Assembly: GCA_023423855.1 (NCBI GenBank)
Contig: JAFAEU010000454.1
Coordinates: 1-5,442, forward strand
Reading direction: 5' to 3'
Length of the DNA stretch: 5,442 bases
From: Pseudomonadota bacterium
GTDB lineage: Bacteria > Pseudomonadota > Gammaproteobacteria > Xanthomonadales > Xanthomonadaceae
Shown piece by piece: positions 1-5,442 of the stretch (positions are counted from its first letter, which is position 1; each line of letters starts with the position of its first letter). The translations under genes were made by a program, and so were the position numbers. The notes below the pieces were generated by a model. The model had not been told where the DNA came from and made no database searches. It saw only the letters and a program-made list of their open reading frames with translations.

Positions 1-1
1 C

Positions 2-1132
2 GCCACCAGCCACGCCGCGCGCAGCCGCGGTCCGGCGTCGCGCTTCATCGTCGAGACGCCGGGGCTGATGTCGAGCGTGCGCGGCACCGCATTCCGCATG
101 GCCAGCGAGGACGGCGGGCGCAGCCGCTCGGAAGTGGTCGAAGGCCGCGTCGACGTCGGCGGCGGCGGACGCCAGGTGCTGGTCGCCGCCGGACGCGGCA
201 CGATCGCCGGCGACCGCGGCGCGCCGATCGCGCCGGTGCCGCTGCTCGCCGCGCCCGACCTGGGGCAGTGGCCCGAACGCCTCGACCGCCTGTCCACGCC
301 GCTGTCGTGGCCGCCGATCGACGCGGCGCGCGGCTACCGGCTGCAGCTCAGCGCGCACCAGGACTTCCGCACCCTGCTGCAGGAAAGCGTGGTCGAACAG
401 CCGCAGGCGACGCTGCGCGCCGGCGTCGAGGGCCGCGTGTTCGCCCGCGTGCGTGCGATCGACGGCCACGGCCTGGAAGGCCTGGACGCGGCCCGCGCGA
501 TCGAGATCGCCGCGCAGCCGGCGCCGCCGTTCGTGGTGGCGCCGGTGGACGGCGGATCGGCCGCGGGGCCGCGTCCGCGCTTCCGCTGGACCGCATCGGC
601 CGATGCCGCCGGCTACCGTCTGCAGGTCGCGCGCAGCGCGGACTTCTCCGAGCTGCTGCTGTCGGAAACCGGCCTGCGCGGCAGCGCCTACCGCGCGCCG
701 GTCGACCTGCCCGACGGCGAATACTTCTGGCGCGTCGGCGCGACCGATGCGCAGGGCCGCGACGGCCCTGACGGCGACGCGGTGCGCTTCACCCTGCGGC
801 CCGCCGACGCCGGCCCCGAACTCGGCGCCGACGCCCGCGACGGCACGCTGCAGGTCGGCTGGCGCGCCAGCGGCGAGGACGGCCAGCGCTACCGCTTCCA
901 GGCCTCGCGCAAGGCCGACTTCACCACGATCGAAGTCGATCGCGAGGTCGAGGGTAATGCCATCACCCTGCCCGGCCTGCGCAGCGGCACCTGGCACCTG
1001 CGCGTGCAGCCGCTCGACGACGACGGCTACGCGCATCCCTTCGGCCCGACCCAGACGATCAGGCTCGGCTGCCTGCCCTGCCGGCTGCTGGCGGGCGCGG
1101 GCGGCGCGGCCCTGCTGCTGCTCGCGCTGTGA
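2..1132 (+). CDS. FecR-domain protein with FN3-like repeats (5' end missing)
   Basis: The reading frame is open from the first bases, so the start lies upstream of the window; the Met codon at 68 falls inside the FecR domain and is not a credible start. The visible N-terminal part carries the FecR signature F-I-V-E-T-P followed by S-V-R-G-T-A-F-R and a V-x-E-G-R-V strand (about bases 44-165). Three related beta-sandwich segments follow, FN3-like, at about 287-523, 530-805 and 848-1063; each has a W, then G/R-Y-R-L/F-Q-x-S/A-x-x-x-D-F, and repeats 2 and 3 end in a W-R/L-V strand. The protein ends in a CLPC cysteine pair and about 15 hydrophobic residues (1085-1129), a possible membrane tail. 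FecR domains are known from periplasmic anti-sigma regulators, but many stand-alone FecR proteins, often with LysM, are exported; LysM upstream is a guess. No sigma factor is nearby. It overlaps the next gene by 4 bases, which argues for joint function with the CHASE2 cyclase. The family call is firm; the role is inferred. Confidence 0.87.
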   Translation, partial: ATSHAARSRGPASRFIVETPGLMSSVRGTAFRMASEDGGRSRSEVVEGRVDVGGGGRQVLVAAGRGTIAGDRGAPIAPVPLLAAPDLGQWPERLDRLSTPLSWPPIDAARGYRLQLSAHQDFRTLLQESVVEQPQATLRAGVEGRVFARVRAIDGHGLEGLDAARAIEIAAQPAPPFVVAPVDGGSAAGPRPRFRWTASADAAGYRLQVARSADFSELLLSETGLRGSAYRAPVDLPDGEYFWRVGATDAQGRDGPDGDAVRFTLRPADAGPELGADARDGTLQVGWRASGEDGQRYRFQASRKADFTTIEVDREVEGNAITLPGLRSGTWHLRVQPLDDDGYAHPFGPTQTIRLGCLPCRLLAGAGGAALLLLAL

Positions 1133-2808
1133 GGCTGCGCCCCGCCCTGCTGCGCGAGCTGGTCGCGAAGTCGCTCGTCGGCCTGTGCGCCGCCGCCGCG
1201 GTCGCGGCGCTGACGGCCGGCGCGACGACCTGGCGCCTCGACGCCTGGCTCTACGACCGCCTGCTGGCGCTCGACCCGCCGCCGGCCGACGACGCCATCG
1301 TGATGGTGGTGGTCGACGACGCCAGCCTGTCCGCGCTCGGGCGCTGGCCGTGGTCGCGCGGCGTGCACGCGCGGCTGGTGCAGCAGTTGGACGCGGCCGG
1401 CGTGCGCGGCATCGGCTTCGACGTGCTGTTCTCCGAGGCCGACGACGGCGATCCCGCGGGCGACGCCGCGCTGGCCGCGGCGGTGCGCCGCAGCGGCAAG
1501 GTGGCGCTGCCGATGCTGGCCGAAGCCTCGCCGCCGGACGGCACCCTGATCGAAGTGCTGCCGATGGCGGCGCTGATCGACGCCTCCGCGGCGCTGGGCC
1601 ACGTCGAGGTCGACGTCGACGGCGACGGCGTCGCCCGCAACACCTACCTGTACGCGGGCCTGGGTTCGGCGCACTGGCCGTCGCTGGCGCTGGCGCTGCG
1701 CAACCTGCATGCGCCGACCCGCCGCAGCGCCTCCCTGCCGGGCCAGCGCAATCCCGAGAGCACCGAGCAGCCCTCGCCCTACCTGTGGAACCGCGACTAC
1801 CGCATCCTCGTCCCCTACGTCGACCGCCCGGCGTTCCAGCGGGTGTCGTACATCGACGTGCTGCGCGGCGCGGTCCCGGCGCAGCTGCTGCGCGACCGCT
1901 GGATCCTGGTCGGCGTCACCGCGGCGGGCATCGGCCGCGACGTGCTCGCGCCCGGCCGCGGCCGCGAGCAGTCGATCAGCGGCGTCGAGTACCACGCCAA
2001 CGTCCTCAACACGCTGCTGCTCGACCGCGCCATCACCCCGCTCGCCTCCGCGCGGCAGCTGCTGCTGGGCATCGCGCTCGCGCTGCTGCCGCTGCTGCTG
2101 TATCGCCCGCACCACGCCTGGCGCGGGGCATCGCTGGCGGTCACCGCATCGGCCCTGCTGACGCTCGCCGCCAGCGCCCTGCTGCTCACGCAGGCGCGGC
2201 TGTGGTTCGCGCCGACCGCGACCCTGGCAGTGCTCGCGGCCGGCGGCCTGCTCTGGCTGCTGCTGCGCCTGCGCCGCTCGCAGCGCCTGGCGAAATCGGA
2301 CGGCCTGACCCGGCTCGGCAACCGGCACCTGTTCGACCTGACCCTCGAGCGCGAGCTCGCCTCCGCGCACCGCGCCAACCGACCGGTGTCGCTGCTGCTG
2401 GTCGATGTCGACAATTTCAAGCGCTACAACGACGCCGAGGGCCATCAGGCCGGCGACGAGGTGCTGCGCATGGTCGGCGACACCCTGCTGGGCCGCGCGC
2501 GCCGCCCGCGCGACCTCGCCGCGCGCTACGGCGGTGACGAACTCGCGCTGGTCCTGCCCGAATGCCCGGCCAGCGCCGCCACGGCGATCGCGCAGTCGAT
2601 CCTCGACGACGTGCGCGCGCTGCGCATCCCGCACCGGGACTCGGACGTGGCGCCCTTCGTCACCCTGAGCATCGGCGTGGCGACCTACTACCCGATCCTC
2701 GAATCGCACGACATCGACCTGATCAAGCGCGCCGACGCCGCGCTCTACCGCGCCAAGCGCGAGGGCCGCAACCGCGTGCACTGCTCGTCCAGCGCACGGG
2801 CCGGGTAG
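1129..2808 (+). CDS. CHASE2-domain membrane diguanylate cyclase (GGDEF)
   Basis: Predicted to make c-di-GMP from two GTP at the inner membrane in response to an extracytoplasmic signal. Of 559 residues, 13-34 form a first membrane helix. CHASE2 spans about 36-300, with the family marks V-V-V-D-D-A-S-L and G-R-W-P-W-S-R (60-77), F-D-V-L-F and D-x-D-G-D-G-V-A-R (162-170). Three helices follow at about 309-325, 333-354 and 358-380, then a GGDEF domain from 384 to the end. Catalytic features are present: D-G-L-T-R-L-G-N-R (391-399), metal-site D426 in D-V-D-N-F-K, N-D-x-x-G-H-x-x-G-D (434-443) and signature G-G-D-E-L (468-472). The allosteric I-site R-P-R-D (459-462) sits the canonical five residues before the signature, so product inhibition is likely. 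The last signature position is Leu rather than Phe, which is not a catalytic residue. The GTG start overlaps the upstream TGA; I see no clear Shine-Dalgarno, consistent with translational coupling. CHASE2 is also found on adenylate cyclases and kinases, but the output domain here is unambiguous. The ligand is unknown. Confidence 0.93.
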   Translation: MRLRPALLRELVAKSLVGLCAAAAVAALTAGATTWRLDAWLYDRLLALDPPPADDAIVMVVVDDASLSALGRWPWSRGVHARLVQQLDAAGVRGIGFDVLFSEADDGDPAGDAALAAAVRRSGKVALPMLAEASPPDGTLIEVLPMAALIDASAALGHVEVDVDGDGVARNTYLYAGLGSAHWPSLALALRNLHAPTRRSASLPGQRNPESTEQPSPYLWNRDYRILVPYVDRPAFQRVSYIDVLRGAVPAQLLRDRWILVGVTAAGIGRDVLAPGRGREQSISGVEYHANVLNTLLLDRAITPLASARQLLLGIALALLPLLLYRPHHAWRGASLAVTASALLTLAASALLLTQARLWFAPTATLAVLAAGGLLWLLLRLRRSQRLAKSDGLTRLGNRHLFDLTLERELASAHRANRPVSLLLVDVDNFKRYNDAEGHQAGDEVLRMVGDTLLGRARRPRDLAARYGGDELALVLPECPASAATAIAQSILDDVRALRIPHRDSDVAPFVTLSIGVATYYPILESHDIDLIKRADAALYRAKREGRNRVHCSSSARAG

Positions 2809-2817
2809 GCCCGTTTT
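2796..2817 (+). terminator. Intrinsic terminator overlapping the CHASE2-GGDEF stop codon
   Basis: A perfect 7-bp stem (ACGGGCC at 2796-2802 with GGCCCGT at 2808-2814) encloses a 5-base loop and runs directly into TTTT (2814-2817). The TAG stop of the cyclase gene (2806-2808) lies in the loop and first stem base, so the last sense codons form the left arm. The short U tract makes efficiency uncertain, but position and form fit the end of the FecR-CHASE2 transcript. Confidence 0.65.
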
Positions 2818-2829
2818 CCCGTGGGAGCG

Positions 2830-2947
2830 CCTTCAGGGAGCCCCGGGAACTGTCATTTCGACCGCATGGAGAAATCTTCTTTCCCTGCGCCGGAGACGGG
2901 ATTTCTCCCTGCGGTCGAAATGACAGTTCCTGGAGATGTCCTTCAGG
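2830..2947. repeat. 8-base direct repeat flanking the element (candidate target-site duplication)
   Basis: CCTTCAGG occurs at 2830-2837 and again at 2940-2947, immediately outside the inverted-repeat element. The match is exactly 8 bases and stops on both sides. Joining the flanks with one copy gives GCGCCTTCAGGCGC, a perfect 6-bp-arm palindrome, preceded by GTGGGA. That reconstructed site looks like an intact REP-type hairpin, which supports duplication on insertion. An alternative is that both copies belong to a longer composite repeat. Confidence 0.5.
2838..2939. repeat. MITE-like inverted-repeat element
   Basis: Two 31-base arms, 2846-2876 and 2900-2930, are reverse complements with a single mismatch (T at 2867 against the expected G), separated by a 23-base centre. 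The conserved core of each arm reads TGTCATTTCGACCGCA then GGAGAAATC. The boundaries 2838-2939 are set by the copies of an 8-base direct repeat outside them, so they are an inference; the outermost bases of the two ends match each other poorly. It contains no gene. The layout resembles a REP pair (REPIN/BIME) or a MITE moved by an enzyme encoded elsewhere. Transcribed, it would fold into a long hairpin. Similar cores are, to my knowledge, widespread as intergenic repeats in related genomes, but copy number cannot be seen here. Confidence 0.75.
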
Positions 2948-2985
2948 CGCAATACCTTTGGTCCGCGGTTCGTGATTCGAAGAAG

Positions 2986-3009
2986 GGTCGCGGCCGAAGC
3001 CGCGCCTGC
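2986..3009 (-). repeat. REP-like palindrome
   Basis: CGCGGC (2989-2994), loop CGAA, GCCGCG (2999-3004) make a perfect 6-bp hairpin. Read on the minus strand, the segment begins GCAGGCGCGGCTTCGGCCGC and agrees at about 14 of 20 positions with the palindrome reconstructed around 2821-2950, so the two appear to be members of one repeat family in opposite orientation. It is intergenic and lies 93 bases before the DoxX-like gene. A role in transcription or mRNA stability is possible but not shown. Confidence 0.5.
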
Positions 3010-3101
3010 GAAAGCTGGCCTGCACGGCAGCGGTCGGGCGAGGGTGGCAGCCGCGCCGGTGCTGTGACACTCTTCGTGCGATTCCCCCACGCGAGCGCCG
3101 C
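3010..3101 (+). other. Leader region of the DoxX-antiporter pair, no clear promoter
   Basis: After the REP-like hairpin, the remaining bases before the ATG at 3102 should contain the promoter of the second block if the terminator at 2796-2817 works. I see no convincing -35/-10 pair. The bases just before the start include GCGAG, at best a weak ribosome binding site. Nothing else is recognisable here. Confidence 0.3.
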
Positions 3102-3470
3102 ATGTCCTTCCGTCCGTCGCCCAACAGCCCCGGAATCACCCTCGCGCGCCTGCTGCTGGCGAGCGTCTTCGTCGTCATGGGCGCCTGGCGCCTGTGGCGC
3201 GCCTACCAGGGCGTGCCGACCAGCGGCGCCACGCTGAGCTTCAGCGCGGCCGAACTCGTACTCGGCCTGCTGGTGGCCTACGGCTGGAAGCTGCGCGCGA
3301 CCGCGCTGCTGGCGGCGGCGCTGATGGCGATGGACGCGGTCCTGTCGCACGCGTTCTGGTCGCTGCCGGAACCGGCGCGCAGCGCGCAGCTGCTGCATTT
3401 CATGAAGAACGTGAACATCGTCGGCGGCTTCCTGCTGCTGGCGCTGACCGCGCCCGCGCGCCGGCGCTGA
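3102..3470 (+). CDS. Small DoxX-like four-helix membrane protein
   Basis: This 122-residue protein has four hydrophobic segments at about 12-29, 47-61, 65-82 and 103-117. It fits the DoxX family in length, in an N-terminal helix carrying a conserved-looking Arg followed by small residues (A-R-L-L-L-A-S-V-F), in the interhelical G-W-K-L-R and in the final L-H-F-M-K-N-V-N-I-V-G-G-F-L-L-L-A stretch. DoxX-type proteins are inner-membrane proteins; some are subunits of quinone-linked oxidoreductases and others are tied to redox stress, but most lack an assigned reaction. No catalytic motif is visible. The ATG at 3102 is the only reasonable start in frame; the stop is 4 bases before the next gene, so the two are probably co-transcribed and coupled. 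Another small four-helix family is possible; the DoxX assignment rests mainly on the C-terminal helix pattern. Confidence 0.8.
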   Translation: MSFRPSPNSPGITLARLLLASVFVVMGAWRLWRAYQGVPTSGATLSFSAAELVLGLLVAYGWKLRATALLAAALMAMDAVLSHAFWSLPEPARSAQLLHFMKNVNIVGGFLLLALTAPARRR

Positions 3471-3474
3471 CGCG

Positions 3475-5352
3475 ATGGCCGCCGAAGCTGACCCGGGCAC
3501 CCTGCTCAAGGCGGTCGCGCTGCTCGGCGCGGCGGTGGTCGCGGTGCCGCTGTTCCGCAAGCTCGGGCTCGGCTCGGTGCTGGGCTACCTCGCCGCGGGA
3601 CTGGTGATCGGGCCGTTCGGCCTGGGCTGGTTCTCCAACCCGCAGTCGATCCTGCACTTCGCCGAACTGGGCGTGGTGATGTTCCTGTTCGTGGTCGGGC
3701 TGGAGATGCGGCCCTCGCACCTGTGGAGCCTGCGCCGGCAGATCTTCGGCCTCGGCGCGCTGCAGATCGGCCTGTGCACGCTGGCGCTGACCGGCGTCGG
3801 CCTGGCGTTCGGCTTTTCGCTGCCGGTGGCGTTCATCGGCGGCGCCGGCTTCGTGCTGACCTCGACCGCGATCGTGATGCAGTTGCTCGGCGAACGCGGC
3901 GACATTGCCCTGCCGCGCGGCCAGCGCATGGTCTCGATCCTGCTGTTCGAGGACCTGCTGATCGTGCCGCTGCTGGCGATGGTGGCCTTCATGTCGCACG
4001 CGCCGGTCGACCCCGACGCGCCGCCGCGGCTGGTGAGCTTCGGCATCGCCGTGGCCTCGCTCGCCGGCCTGATCGTCGCCGGCCTGTACCTGCTCAACCC
4101 GCTGTTCCGGATCCTCGCCGCGGCCAAGGCGCGCGAGGTGATGACCGCGGCCGCGCTGCTGGTGGTGCTCGGCGCCTCGGTGCTGATGGAGATGGGCGGG
4201 CTGTCGATGGCGATGGGCGCCTTCCTGGCCGGCGTGCTGCTGTCCGAGTCGACGTTCCGCCACCAGATCGAGGCCGACATCGAACCGTTCCGCGGCATCC
4301 TGCTCGGCCTGTTCTTCGTCGCCGTGGGCATGTCGCTCGATCTGGCGGTGGTCCGCGAGAACTGGCAGCTGATCGCGCTGGCGGTGCCGGCGATGATGCT
4401 GGCCAAGGGCGCGTGCATCTATCTCGTCGCGCGCCTGCTGCGCAGCAGCCACGGCGACGCGCTCGACCGCACCGCGCTGATGGCGCAGGGCGGCGAGTTC
4501 GCGTTCGTGCTGTATTCGGCGGCAGAAACCGCCGGCATCATCGACGGCGAGGTCAACGACAACCTGACCGCGATCGTGGTGCTGTCGATGGTGCTCACGC
4601 CGCTGGTGGTGCTGGCCACGCGCCGGCTGGTGCCGAAGGACAAGCCGTCGCTCGAAGGCGTCGAAGCGGTCGCGGACCAGACCGGCAACGTGCTGATCAT
4701 CGGCTTCGGCCGCTTCGGCCAGGTGATGAGCCAGTCGCTGCTGGCGCGCGATGTCGACGTGACCATCATCGACACCGACATCGAGATGATCCAGAGCGCG
4801 GCGACGTTCGGCTTCAAGGTCTACTACGGCGACGGCGGCCGCCTCGACGTGCTGCACGCCTCCGGCGCAGGGACCGCGCGCGCGATCGCCGTGTGCATCG
4901 ACAACCGGGCCACCGCCGACCGCATCGTCGAGCTGGCGGGCCATCACTTCCCGCAGGCCAGGCTGCTGGTGCGCTCCTTCGATCGCGAGCATTCGCTGAA
5001 GCTGATCAACGCCGGCGTCGACTTCCAGATCCGTGAGACCTTCGAGTCCGCGGTGTCCTTCGGCGAGGCCGCGCTGCGCGCCATCGGCGTACCAGAAGAC
5101 GAAGCCGCGCAGATCGCCGGGCAGGTCCGGCGGCTGGATGCCGAGCGTTTCGAACTCGAGATCGCCAGCAACGACACCCGCGCCGGCATCCCGCTGCTCA
5201 TCAAGAACACCGTTGCCGACGCCGGCAACGTGCCGAAGCCGACGCCGTTCACCGCACCCAGGCGCGAAGGCCGGCGGCTCGACGAGGATGGCCCCGATGC
5301 CGGCGACGCAGGGGCGACGACGCCTGGTGCCGGATCATCGGCGACCGAATAG
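3475..5352 (+). CDS. kefC: KefB/KefC-type CPA2 cation:proton antiporter with RCK domain
   Basis: An inner-membrane monovalent cation:H+ antiporter, probably effluxing K+. Its 625 residues are close to E. coli KefC (620) and KefB (601). The antiporter domain covers about 8-390: L-G-Y-L-A-A-G-L-V-I-G-P (36-47), E-L-G-V-V-M-F-L-F-V-V-G-L-E-M (64-78), T-S-T-A-I-V-M-Q (129-136), the ion-path motif F-E-D-L-L-I-V-P (158-165), and M-G-A-F-L-A-G-V-L-L-S-E-S (247-259). The regulatory loop H-Q-I-E-A-D-I-E-P-F-R-G (263-274) corresponds to the KefC HALESDIEPFKG loop. A cytoplasmic RCK_N/TrkA-N domain starts near 404 with G-F-G-R-F-G (410-415), D433 at the second strand and Y-G-D; R-E-T-F-E-S (520-525) matches the KefC segment involved in glutathione gating. 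The tail after about 580 is Gly/Ala/Asp/Pro-rich and probably disordered. The ATG is 4 bases after the DoxX-like stop with no clear ribosome site. KefB and KefC cannot be separated here, and no kefF is adjacent, so glutathione control is inferred. Confidence 0.93.
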   Translation: MAAEADPGTLLKAVALLGAAVVAVPLFRKLGLGSVLGYLAAGLVIGPFGLGWFSNPQSILHFAELGVVMFLFVVGLEMRPSHLWSLRRQIFGLGALQIGLCTLALTGVGLAFGFSLPVAFIGGAGFVLTSTAIVMQLLGERGDIALPRGQRMVSILLFEDLLIVPLLAMVAFMSHAPVDPDAPPRLVSFGIAVASLAGLIVAGLYLLNPLFRILAAAKAREVMTAAALLVVLGASVLMEMGGLSMAMGAFLAGVLLSESTFRHQIEADIEPFRGILLGLFFVAVGMSLDLAVVRENWQLIALAVPAMMLAKGACIYLVARLLRSSHGDALDRTALMAQGGEFAFVLYSAAETAGIIDGEVNDNLTAIVVLSMVLTPLVVLATRRLVPKDKPSLEGVEAVADQTGNVLIIGFGRFGQVMSQSLLARDVDVTIIDTDIEMIQSAATFGFKVYYGDGGRLDVLHASGAGTARAIAVCIDNRATADRIVELAGHHFPQARLLVRSFDREHSLKLINAGVDFQIRETFESAVSFGEAALRAIGVPEDEAAQIAGQVRRLDAERFELEIASNDTRAGIPLLIKNTVADAGNVPKPTPFTAPRREGRRLDEDGPDAGDAGATTPGAGSSATE

Positions 5353-5380
5353 CCGACTCCGTGACGACGCATTTTTTTGC

Positions 5381-5413
5381 CGTCATCCCGGCGAAAGCCG
5401 GGATCCATTTTGC
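5381..5413 (+). repeat. Dispersed hairpin repeat with GAAA loop, possible terminator
   Basis: ATCCCGGC (5385-5392) and GCCGGGAT (5397-5404) form a perfect 8-bp stem closed by GAAA, a stable GNRA-type loop. CCATTTTGC follows, so a four-T run begins three bases after the stem; seven Ts (5372-5378) precede it. It lies 32 bases past the antiporter stop. CGTCATCCCGGCGAAAGCCG is, from general knowledge, a very common intergenic repeat in many proteobacteria. It may terminate transcription or protect the 3' end, but the T run is offset and short. No gene is recognisable from here to the window end. Confidence 0.6.
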
Positions 5414-5442
5414 TTCTGCCTGTGCGCAGTGCAGGCCATCAA

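Noticed and set aside
68..70. ATG as the start of the FecR gene
   Set aside because: FecR residues are already in frame upstream from about base 44, so translation must begin before the window.
1606..1635. Tandem GTCGA/GGCGAC-like run
   Set aside because: It is explained by the codons of the acidic CHASE2 loop and is not a true tandem repeat.
453..2537. Plus-strand 694-codon frame spanning both genes of block 1
   Set aside because: It is an Arg/Ala/Pro-rich shifted reading of two genes with clear domains, and it crosses their junction.
1027..2781. Long minus-strand open frame of 584 codons opposite the CHASE2-GGDEF gene
   Set aside because: Its translation is rich in Arg, Gln, Ala and His with no domain or membrane pattern, as expected opposite a GC-rich gene. 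The + strand frame has a full set of family motifs.
2723..3178. Short minus-strand frames across the intergenic gap
   Set aside because: They are translations of the inverted repeat and flanks. The peptide pattern (H-F-D-R, then V-E-M-T on the other arm) only mirrors the repeat, and no ribosome site is seen.
3400..4992. Long minus-strand open frame of 530 codons opposite the antiporter gene
   Set aside because: Composition is His/Gln/Asp/Arg-rich and without motifs. The + strand encodes a full-length antiporter.
4682..5233. 12-base direct repeat CCGGCAACGTGC at 4682-4693 and 5222-5233
   Set aside because: Both copies lie inside coding sequence in the same gene and encode a short G-N-V; likely chance at this GC content.
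4944..5408. Minus-strand frame starting M-D-P-G-F-R-R-D-D-G
   Set aside because: The start peptide is simply the terminal hairpin repeat translated, a common source of false gene calls, and the rest is opposite the antiporter gene.

Overview
This is a GC-rich, densely coding stretch of a chromosome from what is most likely a gammaproteobacterium of the Lysobacter/Luteimonas/Xanthomonas group. That placement is an inference from composition, the gene families and the type of short dispersed repeats; no marker gene is present to prove it. All supported genes lie on the + strand, in two blocks separated by a repeat-rich gap of 293 bases.

Block 1 (2-2808) is a translationally coupled pair. The first gene is cut by the window start and encodes the end of a FecR domain, three fibronectin-III-like repeats and a short hydrophobic C-terminal tail. 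Its stop overlaps the GTG start of the second gene, which encodes a CHASE2 sensor with transmembrane segments and a C-terminal GGDEF diguanylate cyclase (motif variant GGDEL, intact RxxD inhibitory site). The pair reads as a signalling module: an extracytoplasmic FecR/FN3 protein next to a membrane receptor that makes c-di-GMP. A probable intrinsic terminator overlaps the stop codon of the cyclase gene.

The gap (2809-3101) holds a nested repeat structure. A near-perfect inverted repeat with 31-base arms is bracketed by an 8-base direct repeat. If the element and one copy of the direct repeat are removed, the flanks rejoin into a clean palindrome resembling a REP-type hairpin. A related hairpin in opposite orientation lies further right. 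This suggests a small non-autonomous element inserted into a REP-like repeat, and it is the most unusual thing in the window.

Block 2 (3102-5352) is a second tight pair: a small four-helix DoxX-like membrane protein, then, 4 bases later, a full-length KefB/KefC-type CPA2 monovalent cation:proton antiporter with a C-terminal nucleotide-binding RCK domain. No KefF-type ancillary oxidoreductase lies beside it in this window. The window ends in a short dispersed hairpin repeat with a GAAA loop, which may serve as the 3' end of the transcript.

I found no tRNA, rRNA, CRISPR array or transposase gene.
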